Below, in pieces: positions 55,616 to 64,000 of a stretch of DNA of 64,000 nt (its first letter is position 1; each line of letters opens with the position of its first letter). The notes beneath the pieces are model-generated. The model did not search any database. It was not told where the DNA came from and saw only the letters and a list, made by a program, of their open reading frames with translations. The DNA is taken from positions 62,001 through 126,000 of the forward strand of contig NZ_SRXX01000012.1 of NCBI RefSeq assembly GCF_004804315.1, given 5' to 3'. Position numbers and translations under genes: made by a program. This DNA comes from Flagellimonas onchidii (GTDB taxonomy: Bacteria; Bacteroidota; Bacteroidia; Flavobacteriales; Flavobacteriaceae).

Positions 55616-58600
55616 ATGAATTCAATTGCATTCGTTGATACAGAAATTGAGCCGAAAAGCCAAAAGATCCTTGACATCGGAAGTGTCAAGGGAGATGGCA
55701 GTTCCTTCCATAAAACTTCCATAGCTGAGTTCAAACAATTTCTCAACGGAACCCAGTTCGTATGTGGGCACAATATTTTTAATCACGATATAAAGTATAT
55801 TGGCAAATCCCTGAACGAGGCTGGAATAGACCCATCCAATGTAATTGACACGCTTTATCTTTCCCCTCTTCTGTTTCCGACTAAACCATACCATAGATTA
55901 ATTAAGGATGACAAGTTACAATCGGAGGATCTGAACAATCCCCTGAACGACTCCATCAAAGCAAAAGATCTGTTCCATGATGAAGTCGCCGCCTTTAAGC
56001 AAACCGACAAGACCTTTCAACAAATTCTTTTTTTATTACTGAACCCCCATAGGGAATTCCATTCATTTTTTCATTTCATCGGTTATACGAGCGACAATCT
56101 GAACATAGAAGGTCTGATCCAGAATAAGTTTGGAAAGGAAATCTGTGAGGGTGTGGACTTGAAAAAACTGGTTTCGGAGCATCCTATTGAACTGGCCTAT
56201 GCCCTATCACTGATAAACTCATTCATCCAACATAAAAAGGTAAGGTCAATTACACCTCCCTGGGTATTGAAGAACTATCCTGACGTTGAGCGTATCATGT
56301 TCCTTTTAAGGAACAAACCTTGTATTACTGGGTGCCCTTATTGTAACAGTGCATTGGATATACACAAGGGGCTAAAGCGGTTCTTTGGTTTTGGTTCTTA
56401 TAGAACTTATGGCGGTGAACCATTACAGGAAAAAGCTGTAAAGGCCGCCGTAAACAATAAATCCATTCTTGCGGTCTTTCCAACTGGAGGAGGAAAATCC
56501 GTTACTTTTCAAGTACCTGCACTGATGAGCGGTGAAAACTCCAAGGGATTGACCATTGTTATCTCCCCTTTGCAATCCCTGATGAAGGACCAAGTGGATA
56601 ACCTTGAAAAGAACGGTATTACGGAGGCCGTAACCATAAATGGCATGCTTGACCCTATCGAAAGGGCTAAATCCTTTGAACGGGTTGAAGACGGTTCCTC
56701 ATCCATTCTTTATATTTCTCCTGAATCCTTGCGCTCAAAGACCATAGAACGGTTAATTCTGGGAAGGAAAATAGTCCGTTTTGTCGTTGATGAAGCGCAT
56801 TGTTTTTCATCCTGGGGACAGGATTTCAGGGTGGATTACCTATACATTGGAGATTTTATCAAAATGATCCAGGAAAAGAAAAATCTTTTGGATGGCATAC
56901 CTGTTTCCTGTTTTACCGCCACCGCAAAACAAAAAGTGATCGAGGACATCCGGGATTATTTTCGGGAAAAGCTTTCACTTGAGTTGGAAGTGTTCGCTTC
57001 CAGGACATCGCGAACCAATCTTCAGTACATGGTCCTTGAAAAGGCCGACGAGGAAGAAAAATACCAAACGGTGAGGGATTTGATCGAGACGAAAAATTGT
57101 CCGACCATTATCTATGTTTCAAGGACCAGAAAGGCCTATTTGCTTGCGGAACGCTTGACCGAAGATGGTTTTAATGCAAGACCGTACCATGGCAAAATGG
57201 ACATACAGGAGAAAACCACTAACCAAAACGCATTCATTTCCGGGGAAGTCCCAATAATGGTCGCAACATCGGCCTTCGGCATGGGAGTTGACAAAAAGGA
57301 TATTGGATTGGTGGTCCATTATGAAATATCCGATTCCCTTGAAAACTATATCCAAGAAGCTGGAAGGGCCGGAAGGGACGAAAATATTGTTGCGGATTGC
57401 TATGTGTTGTTCAATGAGGAGGACTTGGGCAAACACTTCGTCCTTTTGAACCAGACCAAGCTCTCCATCAAGGAAATCCAACAGGTTTGGAAGGCCATCA
57501 AGGAAATCACAAGATTTCGGTCAACGGTCTCCAATTCTGCCCTTGAAATAGCGCGGAAAGCCGGCTGGGATGACAATGTACTGCAAATTGAGACAAGGGT
57601 TACGACTGCCATAGCGGCGTTGGAAAATGCAGGGTACCTGAAACGGGGACAGAATATGCCCAGGGTCTTTGCCAATAGTATCCTCTCCAAGAGCGCCCAA
57701 GAGGCTATCGATAAAATCAATGCTTCTAACAGATTTGAAGGAAAGCAAAAGGAAAAAGGTATCCGGATTATAAAAAAGCTCCTTTCAAGTAAAAGCAGAA
57801 AACAATCAAATGAGGAAACCGCTGAGTCAAGGGTCGATTACATCAGTGACCATTTGGGAATTGCCAAGGAAGAAGTGATAAACATTGTCACCCTGCTTCG
57901 TGAGGAAAATATCCTGGCAGATGCAAAAGACCTGACCGCTTTTATAAGAAAAAGGGAAAACAAGAACCGCTCCCTTAGAACAGTGGACCAGTTTAACAAA
58001 TTGGAAAGGTTTCTACTTCCCTTGATTGAAGAACAGGAAAAGATCCTCCACATAAAAGAAATGAATGAGGAGGCTGAAGAAAATGGATGTATTGATGCTT
58101 CACCCAGTAAGATTAAGACGATTATCAACTTTTGGGCCATTAAAAACTGGGTAAAACGGAAAAATCTGACCTATTCAAAGAACCATGTCACAATGTTTTC
58201 CCTCCACTCGAAGGAAGTATTACAGGAAAAATTGGAAAAGCGTCATGAATTGGCAAGGTTCTTTATCGAGTTTCTTTATGAAAAAACGAATTTGAACTTG
58301 CCCACTGTAGAGACAGGAAAAGAAGAAATAATGGTTGAGTTCTCCGTGCATGAATTGAAAGATGGTTTTGAAAGATCCATTTCAAGCTTCGGGAAGAAAG
58401 TATCCATTGAAGAGGTTGAAGATGCCCTATTTTACTTATCCCGCATTGGTGCGATAAAGATTGAGGGGGGCTTTCTTGTTGTCTATAACCGACTGACCAT
58501 TGAAAGGATTGAACAGGACAACTATAAGCGATATACCAAAGATGATTACCAACAACTCAACCAGTTTTACGAAAACAAGATACAGCAAATCCACATTGTT

Positions 58601-60442
58601 GGGGAATATGCCAAGAAAATGATAGAGGATTATCGGGACGCCCTTCAGTTTGTAGAGGATTATTTCCAATTGAACTATAGCTCTTTCCTAAAAAGATATT
58701 TTCCGGGCAGTAAGGTTGACGAACTCAAGCTGAAAATGACCCCTGGAAAGTTCAGGCAACTTTTTGGGGAGCTGTCCCCGACCCAATTGAAAATCATAAA
58801 GGACAATGAAACGCAATATATGGTTGTGGCCGCTGGCCCCGGCAGTGGAAAAACAAAGGTGTTGGTGCATAAATTGGCATCCCTACTCCTTATGGAAGAT
58901 GTAAGGCATGAACAATTACTCATGGTCACTTTTTCGAGGGCAGCTGCCACAGAGTTCAAAAAGAGATTACAGAAGCTGATAGGCGGTTCAACTCATTACA
59001 TAGATATAAAGACTTTCCATTCTTACTGCTTTGACCTTTTGGGAAAAATAGGGAATCTTGAAAAGTCCTGCGAAATTTTGAAAAAGGCCATCGAGAAAAT
59101 CAATAACAACGAAGTAGAGCCCAGTCGGATCACAAAGACCGTTCTGGTAATCGACGAGGCTCAGGACATGGATGAGGACGAGTTCAATCTTGTAAAGACC
59201 CTAATGGAACGCAATGAGGATATGAGGGTGATTGCGGTTGGAGATGACGACCAGAATATCTATGAGTTCAGGGGAGCGAGTGCAAAATACCTAGAAGAGT
59301 TCATACAGGTAAACAGGGCCATCAAGCATGAACTCATCGAAAACTTCAGAAGCAAAAACAACTTGGTCGATTTTACCAACCAGTTCGTGAAATTGATTCG
59401 TCACCGATTGAAAAGCACCCCGATCATTGCAAAGCAAACAGATAATGGAAACATAAAAGTGATCCACTACCAAAGTGAGAACCTCATAAGCCCTCTTGTA
59501 AATGATGTTTGTGGTACGGGACTTAAGGGAACCACCTGTGTACTTGCCAAAACGAATGACGAAGCATTGCAACTTACTGGACTGCTTTTAAAAAATGGAA
59601 TGCAGGCAAAATTGATTCAGTCTAATGACGGCTTCAGTTTATATGATCTAGTGGAAATCAGGTTCTTCCTAAGCTATTTGGATTTGGGGGATGATGTGTT
59701 TATCATCACGGATGATAAATGGGAAAACGCCAAACGTAATCTCAGGGATAAATTTCGAAACAGTACAAAACTGGACATCTGCAATAACATCATAGGGGAT
59801 TTTGAGGAGACCAACCCAAAAAAGAAGTACAAATCCGACCTTGAGGTTTTCATCAATGAATCCAAGCTGGAGGATTTCTACAACCAGAATGGGGAGACTA
59901 TTTTCGTTTCGACTATCCATAAGGCCAAGGGCAGGGAATTTGACAATGTATTCTTGATGCTCGACAATTTCAAGCTAATGACCGAAGAAAAAAAGCGCCA
60001 ACTCTACGTTGCAATGACCAGGGCCAAACGAAACCTAAACATCCATCTTAATGGAAGTTACCTTGACCATATTAGCACCGATAATTTGGTAAGGCTGGAA
60101 GACAGGACCATTCATGTGCCGCCAAAAGAAATGGCAATGCACTTAACGTATAGGGATATATGGCTTGATTACTTCATAACCAGGCAGCACTTGGTTTCCC
60201 AATTGACAAGTGGAGATAAATTGATTTTTAATGGGGACGGATGCTTGAATTCCAACGGGCAATCCGTTTTGAAGTTTTCACAGCAATTTATAAGGCAGAT
60301 GCGGTTAATGGAAGAGCGGGGCTATAAACCGAAGATTGTTAAAGTGAACTTTATCGTTTATTGGCTTAAAGCGGAAACACAGGAGGAGGTCAGGATTGTA
60401 ATCCCGGAGGTATACTTTATTAAGGAATCGAATACAACCTAG
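55616..60442 (+). CDS. Giant exonuclease-RecQ-UvrD helicase fusion
   Basis: 1608 residues, three enzymatic parts. (1) DEDDh 3'-5' exonuclease ~1-140: D8-x-E10 (FVDTE), HN..D58 (GHNIFNHD), H93 and D112 (NNPLND). (2) Cys cluster C236, C240, C243, then RecQ: FPTGGGKS (288-295), DEAH (392-395), TATA, EAGRAGRDE. (3) UvrD-like SF1 helicase: AGPGSGKT (~1073), DEAQDMDED (~1181), STIHKAKGREF (~1431), YVAMTRAKR (~1462). All motifs intact, so the enzyme should be active. Cargo in an ICE; defence or DNA-processing role is inference. Confidence 0.9.
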   Translation: MNSIAFVDTEIEPKSQKILDIGSVKGDGSSFHKTSIAEFKQFLNGTQFVCGHNIFNHDIKYIGKSLNEAGIDPSNVIDTLYLSPLLFPTKPYHRLIKDDKLQSEDLNNPLNDSIKAKDLFHDEVAAFKQTDKTFQQILFLLLNPHREFHSFFHFIGYTSDNLNIEGLIQNKFGKEICEGVDLKKLVSEHPIELAYALSLINSFIQHKKVRSITPPWVLKNYPDVERIMFLLRNKPCITGCPYCNSALDIHKGLKRFFGFGSYRTYGGEPLQEKAVKAAVNNKSILAVFPTGGGKSVTFQVPALMSGENSKGLTIVISPLQSLMKDQVDNLEKNGITEAVTINGMLDPIERAKSFERVEDGSSSILYISPESLRSKTIERLILGRKIVRFVVDEAHCFSSWGQDFRVDYLYIGDFIKMIQEKKNLLDGIPVSCFTATAKQKVIEDIRDYFREKLSLELEVFASRTSRTNLQYMVLEKADEEEKYQTVRDLIETKNCPTIIYVSRTRKAYLLAERLTEDGFNARPYHGKMDIQEKTTNQNAFISGEVPIMVATSAFGMGVDKKDIGLVVHYEISDSLENYIQEAGRAGRDENIVADCYVLFNEEDLGKHFVLLNQTKLSIKEIQQVWKAIKEITRFRSTVSNSALEIARKAGWDDNVLQIETRVTTAIAALENAGYLKRGQNMPRVFANSILSKSAQEAIDKINASNRFEGKQKEKGIRIIKKLLSSKSRKQSNEETAESRVDYISDHLGIAKEEVINIVTLLREENILADAKDLTAFIRKRENKNRSLRTVDQFNKLERFLLPLIEEQEKILHIKEMNEEAEENGCIDASPSKIKTIINFWAIKNWVKRKNLTYSKNHVTMFSLHSKEVLQEKLEKRHELARFFIEFLYEKTNLNLPTVETGKEEIMVEFSVHELKDGFERSISSFGKKVSIEEVEDALFYLSRIGAIKIEGGFLVVYNRLTIERIEQDNYKRYTKDDYQQLNQFYENKIQQIHIVGEYAKKMIEDYRDALQFVEDYFQLNYSSFLKRYFPGSKVDELKLKMTPGKFRQLFGELSPTQLKIIKDNETQYMVVAAGPGSGKTKVLVHKLASLLLMEDVRHEQLLMVTFSRAAATEFKKRLQKLIGGSTHYIDIKTFHSYCFDLLGKIGNLEKSCEILKKAIEKINNNEVEPSRITKTVLVIDEAQDMDEDEFNLVKTLMERNEDMRVIAVGDDDQNIYEFRGASAKYLEEFIQVNRAIKHELIENFRSKNNLVDFTNQFVKLIRHRLKSTPIIAKQTDNGNIKVIHYQSENLISPLVNDVCGTGLKGTTCVLAKTNDEALQLTGLLLKNGMQAKLIQSNDGFSLYDLVEIRFFLSYLDLGDDVFIITDDKWENAKRNLRDKFRNSTKLDICNNIIGDFEETNPKKKYKSDLEVFINESKLEDFYNQNGETIFVSTIHKAKGREFDNVFLMLDNFKLMTEEKKRQLYVAMTRAKRNLNIHLNGSYLDHISTDNLVRLEDRTIHVPPKEMAMHLTYRDIWLDYFITRQHLVSQLTSGDKLIFNGDGCLNSNGQSVLKFSQQFIRQMRLMEERGYKPKIVKVNFIVYWLKAETQEEVRIVIPEVYFIKESNTT

Positions 60443-60480
60443 GCAAAAAAAACTTTTTGATTTCAGATCGAACAAAAATA

Positions 60481-60507
60481 GCCATCGATAATTCGGATGG
60501 TTTTTTA
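60481..60507 (+). terminator. Terminator of the giant helicase gene
   Basis: GCCATC ... GGATGG hairpin followed by TTTTTTAG, ~40 bases after the stop codon. Confidence 0.55.
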
Positions 60508-60881
60508 GGGTTTATGAGCTTATTAAAGTTCAAATGCAAGGATTTTATGCTCAATCTCCTACATTCGATGCTCCAAGGTTGATTGATTTAGGAGTTATCA
60601 GATTGATAAAATGGGCATCCTTTTTTCTTCAAGCCCTAAACTGTAGTTTATATAAAATGGAGACCTATCCCGTAATCGTAAAAGGTTGCTTTCATATTAA
60701 AAATTTAATTAGATGATTTGTGCTGGAATTACCTAAAACATTATTAATATATTAGGAAAATACAACAAATTATTATCTTGATATTCTTGTTTTTTCTAAC
60801 ATAAATGGATGTAGTCAATCTATTTGGAACCAGAGAAAAATATAGAGGTTTTAAGTGTGTCTATTAGCAACACAATAGTGT
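60508..60881. other. Intergenic DNA after the helicase gene
   Basis: No convincing gene. Contains the second copies of ATTAGGAAAA (60751-60760) and the inverted 17-bp repeat (60780-60796), directly before a 20-codon plus-strand frame (ATG 60804) that looks like a gene start with nothing after it. Confidence 0.45.
60780..60796 (-). repeat. 17-bp repeat after the giant helicase gene
   Basis: Inverted partner of 55568-55584 (15 of 17 bases). Confidence 0.5.
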
Positions 60882-61229
60882 TTACTGATCAAATGGAGGG
60901 AGTTCTTCATTTTTTAAGTCCAAAAAATATTCCCTTAATTCAAGGTAACAGACCTCCATACTTACCATGTCATTTTTCTTTTTATGGTAATTATGGTGGA
61001 CATATGAAAGTACAAGAGCATTTTCATCGATATCGCCCACTTCATGGCTGTACATTTGCGTTGCAGTCAAGAAATCCATAGCATAGGGTCTATGTGAACA
61101 GGTATTTTGTTCTCGTATTTTATCCACTTCGGAACGAAGTTTGCCTAACAAAGTTTCATCACCCATCAAATAGGTATACCTAGGGCCGTGACCTTTGGAT
61201 TCAATTTCCCTATAAATATTTTCTTCCAT
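60882..61229 (-). CDS. Small unrecognised ICE protein
   Basis: 115 residues, no signal or membrane segment; looks fully protein-like (ENIYREIESKGHGPRYTYL, LRSEVDKIREQNTCSHRPYAM, EVCYLELREYFLDLKNEELPP). Preceded by a region with a perfect 23-base palindrome. Family not recognised. It is transcribed away from the tra operon, between it and the giant helicase. Confidence 0.6.
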   Translation of the reverse strand: MEENIYREIESKGHGPRYTYLMGDETLLGKLRSEVDKIREQNTCSHRPYAMDFLTATQMYSHEVGDIDENALVLSYVHHNYHKKKNDMVSMEVCYLELREYFLDLKNEELPPFDQ

Positions 61230-61548
61230 CGACCAATTTTTGGATAACTTAGTATTAGTGAGATACCCTTACCGTATAAAACAGTGAGGGCGGTACTTCA
61301 ACTTATTCCTAGAGAGGTACGACCAAGCACCTTCGACCAAATAAGAGAAGCCCACCCTTTACGATGGGCGTTCTGCTTATAATCCTCGGTCTTAAAAATG
61401 GTCGTTTTCCCTAAGAGAATTATAGCATAACGCTATTGTTATATTTTATCTGCTTTTATTTCTTTATAAAATCATTTTGAATTACGTACACAAAAATACG
61501 ATTATATTTCGTCAGGGATTATGGAGTGTTGAATTAAACTCTTTCTGA

Positions 61549-61571
61549 ACATCGCTTAACTTAAGCGATGT
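61549..61571. promoter_or_regulatory. Perfect 23-base palindrome, candidate operator
   Basis: Arms ACATCGCTTAA and TTAAGCGATGT around a single C. No U-run follows on either strand, so a protein-binding site is more likely than a terminator. Confidence 0.55.
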
Positions 61572-61660
61572 CATTGTCTTGTCAAAAAATATTATAGATT
61601 TATCTATGGATAGGGATACCGCTATTATCTGGCAAATAATGTGTCTATATCACACATTGA

Positions 61661-61689
61661 AAAAAAAAGCCCTAGAAACTTCTAGGGCT
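61661..61689 (-). terminator. Terminator of the tra operon
   Basis: Minus-strand reading: AGCCCTAGAA stem (61689-61680 with 61677-61668), then a run of eight T. It lies 17 bases after the traN stop. Confidence 0.85.
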
Positions 61690-61705
61690 CTTTGATTAAC
61701 TATTT

Positions 61706-62509
61706 CTATTTCCAAACCAAATTAACTGACCTAACCGTATTTTGTTCTTGCAGCCTAGCCATAATCTTTTCGTTTTTATCAATGGCAAACTTTGGAACTA
61801 CATAGACAAATCTTGCCTTTGTGTTCGGTAAAATTTGGTCCTGGACATTATGTATATAAATAGGCTTCATTGGAATTTCCTGATAAGATGCATTCCGTAT
61901 GTTATTACCGCTTACTTTATAAATGTTCAAGTAATCAAAATTAAAACGGATTTCCGATTTGTTCTCGATTTCAAATTGGATATATACGTTGTCACCATGA
62001 TAGTACTGGTTCTTAACGCTCAGTTTTACATTACCTTCGATTTTTCTTTTGTTTAATTTTTCCGGAAGGTTCAATAATGATTCACAAGAGGAGTGAAGCT
62101 GATCCAGGGAATCATCAACGGAAATACTGTTTTTTGAAACATTGTTTTTAATTACCTCCTTTCTTTTGGTAGTTCCAATACTCTCATCTTGATGGATAAA
62201 ACGATTTGGGTTTTTCAGGTTTTCCGAATACTTCAGGATATAGGAATATACCTTGCCATCAGTTGTAATGACCAGTAGATTACTGTCCGTACCCTTAATG
62301 GCTTTTAAAAGCCCTAAATTCTGCTGTTTTTCCCTGTTATAAGTAAAAACAAAATTGTCCGAACCTGTTAACCCTTGTTTGATGTTGGATGGGAAAAAAA
62401 GTGCCATTGTCATACGCTCGTTGGCGTAAATAGTGTCCAATTGTTCATTTTTTTTTGCATGAGCTGAGAAAACCAATCCCAAACACACTATTATCAATTT
62501 TTTTTTCAT
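61706..62509 (-). CDS. traN: Conjugative transposon protein TraN
   Basis: 267 residues with signal peptide (LGLVFSAHAKK). DUF4138/TraN is the VirB9-like outer-membrane part of the Bacteroidota type IV secretion channel. The mature part shows the expected IYANERMTMALFFPS-NIK start (binding of the channel) and strand-rich C-terminus. Last gene of the tra operon, 12 bases after traM. Confidence 0.9.
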   Translation of the reverse strand: MKKKLIIVCLGLVFSAHAKKNEQLDTIYANERMTMALFFPSNIKQGLTGSDNFVFTYNREKQQNLGLLKAIKGTDSNLLVITTDGKVYSYILKYSENLKNPNRFIHQDESIGTTKRKEVIKNNVSKNSISVDDSLDQLHSSCESLLNLPEKLNKRKIEGNVKLSVKNQYYHGDNVYIQFEIENKSEIRFNFDYLNIYKVSGNNIRNASYQEIPMKPIYIHNVQDQILPNTKARFVYVVPKFAIDKNEKIMARLQEQNTVRSVNLVWK

Positions 62510-62521
62510 GATATAAATTTT

Positions 62522-63481
62522 TTATTGTCGATTATCGACTTTTAAAATGAGTTTATAATTTTTATATACTGTTGACTTTACAAGACGATTGGAACGTTGA
62601 AATATTTTTTTAATCCCCCTGACCTGCGGAACACCGGGTACGTTAATATCATCGATTGCATCACCCACGAGCTGCCTTTTTAATTCTTCCCTAAAACTGT
62701 TTTCAATATAGATACCATCCAAACCATCCCGAATATCACACGCCTTAAATGAAACTGGATGACCGTCAATATTCTCTATTTTTAATAGCACCCTGTTCGG
62801 CTTAAAGCTGACAATACCGAAAAGAGGTGTATTCTTTGGTATAAATTTGTCGCCTATTACAACATCATCCAGAGTACGCATTTCCAAACGGTCATTTGCT
62901 TTGATGACCTTTTTTATATCAGTAGTTACTCTTATGTTAAGAGGGGATTCTGTTTTTGTATCTGGTAGTGGATTAGAAGCAAAGAACAATTGCTGCTGTA
63001 AGCCTATCTCCTTTGTTTTGATTTCAAGTTCAACAATGGGTTTTTGCTCTTTGAGAGCAATATCCTTTACCTCTTTTTGTTTCTTTTGCTTCTGTGTTAT
63101 GGCATTTACAATACTGTCCTTTACGTTATTTCGGTATTCTCCTATACTGTAATTTATCTTACCGTTATTGTATATACTATCTACCAGACGAGCTTTTTCT
63201 TTTTCAATCAAATCAGGGTCAAAAAGTCCTGTTGAATCCAATAGTTTTTCATCATAGATGCTTGGGGCGTTGGTCTGCCTGATTTCCTTTAAATCGTTCA
63301 CGGCATCCAATCTGGATGAATATTGCTCTTGTCCGGCCTCCAAAGTAGGGACTAAAGGTTGTAAAAGTTCATCTTCAGGTGAATCATTATCGCCAAAGGT
63401 CATTACCGAATAAGCGATAATGAAAATAAGCACTGCGCCTATAACCACTGCGAAAGTGGTTTTTTTCTTATCAATTTTCAT
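62522..63481 (-). CDS. traM: Conjugative transposon protein TraM
   Basis: 319 residues. Single N-terminal TM helix (~10-28), long charged linker, then the VirB10-like C-terminal domain (DDVVIGDKFIPKNTPLFGIVSF ...). Its GDxFxPxxTxLFG motif is characteristic of TraM. Spans periplasm to bridge membranes. Overlaps traK by 11 bases. Confidence 0.9.
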   Translation of the reverse strand: MKIDKKKTTFAVVIGAVLIFIIAYSVMTFGDNDSPEDELLQPLVPTLEAGQEQYSSRLDAVNDLKEIRQTNAPSIYDEKLLDSTGLFDPDLIEKEKARLVDSIYNNGKINYSIGEYRNNVKDSIVNAITQKQKKQKEVKDIALKEQKPIVELEIKTKEIGLQQQLFFASNPLPDTKTESPLNIRVTTDIKKVIKANDRLEMRTLDDVVIGDKFIPKNTPLFGIVSFKPNRVLLKIENIDGHPVSFKACDIRDGLDGIYIENSFREELKRQLVGDAIDDINVPGVPQVRGIKKIFQRSNRLVKSTVYKNYKLILKVDNRQ

Positions 63482-64000
63482 AATCTATTTTTTTTAATGA
63501 ATTCTCGAAATAATCTGTTATTAGAAGTGCGTTAGTATTCTTGGGAAAGTTTCTTTTTTCCAAGTGAATCAGCTTACCGGTAGTGACCAATTCATAAGTG
63601 TCGATTATCGACCCCCTGTTGATTTGAAATACGGTCACGGTCTTAAAGGGGTATGGTTCTGCTGTAAGGTCAATTTGTGAATCAATATCGATTACCTTTT
63701 GTACCAAAGAATATTGTACCAACCTGTTATAAACCCCATCGGCTTTTTTCTGACGGTACACGTTGTCCACGGACTCATCACCAAGCCAAAGGGATTTTTC
63801 AATATTGTTTTCAAAATTGGTGGCATCAATTCCGTAGAAATAAGAATGGAACAGGTCTAAATGGTTCAACGCTTCAACCTGTAAACCTTCTATTTGCTCC
63901 ATCCATTTTAAGGGCATTACCTCGCCGTTTCTTCCAATGGCAAAAGCCCCATTAACGGCTTTGTTGAACATCTTGACAGAAACTAGGCTTGAAATCACTG
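63471..64000 (-). CDS. traK: Conjugative transposon protein TraK, 5' end outside window
   Basis: VirB8-like inner-membrane channel part. The frame is open to the right edge; the TM helix is only partly visible (FAIGRNGEVMPL follows it). Residues FHSYFYGIDATNFENNIEKSLWLGD and FKTVTVFQINRGSIIDTYELVT (given in parts) match the TraK fold. The visible GTG at 63998 is not the true start. Confidence 0.85.
   Translation of the reverse strand, partial: VISSLVSVKMFNKAVNGAFAIGRNGEVMPLKWMEQIEGLQVEALNHLDLFHSYFYGIDATNFENNIEKSLWLGDESVDNVYRQKKADGVYNRLVQYSLVQKVIDIDSQIDLTAEPYPFKTVTVFQINRGSIIDTYELVTTGKLIHLEKRNFPKNTNALLITDYFENSLKKIDYEN

Larger units (their letters stand above)
61230..61705. other. Intergenic region upstream of the small gene, downstream of traN
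   Basis: No gene. Holds GCCCA/TGGGC around 61349-61364, ATAGC-ATAAC-GCTAT at ~61423, the perfect palindrome at 61549-61571 and the tra terminator at 61661-61689. Confidence 0.5.

Noticed and set aside
60534..60716. Plus-strand frame of 60 codons
   Set aside because: No start signal, no coding character and lies after a terminator.
1..64000. CRISPR array
   Set aside because: No regularly spaced repeats of 24-47 bases were seen.

Overview
The window comes from a member of the Bacteroidota, most likely a marine Flavobacteriaceae bacterium (Muricauda/Robiginitalea-like; the genus is a guess). Reasons: SusD-era style lipoproteins with SKDD/NKDE after the lipobox, flavobacterial-type DnaX and GyrA, DUF3822 next to rsmD, Bacteroidota promoters of the TTG-N19/20-TAnnTTTG type, and a Bacteroidota conjugative element with TraK/TraM/TraN and BfmA-type mobilisation genes.

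Layout. 1-3170: polyphosphate genes ppk (5' end outside the window) and ppx, then a MiaE-like tRNA hydroxylase. 3500-5250: a cadherin/BspA-repeat surface lipoprotein whose last 36 codons are out of frame by one base. 5312-7500: dnaX and the RNase P RNA gene, divergent. 7545-11840: lipoprotein, rsmD/DUF3822/membrane protein operon, and a RecD-like helicase. 11858-15581: membrane protein, kdsB, HAD hydrolase, kdnB-like oxidase and an acyltransferase, a set that points to 8-amino-Kdo in the lipid A core. 15578-22400: YebC, pterin dehydratase, a sodium:alanine symporter, GNAT and Lrp regulators. 22460-26154: small low-GC genes, a cytochrome c, DUF1684, a run of unrecognised small proteins and a nucleotidyltransferase-HEPN fusion. 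26466-34317: SDR, glutaminase, gcvT and the thrA-thrB-thrC operon, preceded by a previously unlabelled Thr-rich leader peptide and attenuator. 34318-47225: nnrDE, clpC, gyrA, a TPR protein, NlpC/P60 peptidase, thiolase and a 7TM-HD phosphohydrolase.

47339-47520 holds tRNA-Ser(GCT) and tRNA-Pro(TGG). Everything after tRNA-Pro looks like the left part of an integrative and conjugative element (ICE): tyrosine integrase, coupling protein, relaxase, BfmA-type accessory protein, a candidate oriT, RadC-like protein, SSB, an IS3-family remnant, a 1608-residue exonuclease-RecQ-UvrD fusion, and finally traN, traM and the start of traK, which runs off the right edge. The right end of the element is not in the window.

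Most notable: the thr attenuator with a 29-codon leader; the giant exonuclease/RecQ/UvrD cargo gene bracketed by similar short repeats; decayed genes inside the ICE (a twice-frameshifted gene after the coupling protein and an IS3 transposase tail); and a 23-base perfect palindrome upstream of an unknown small ICE gene. No CRISPR array was seen.
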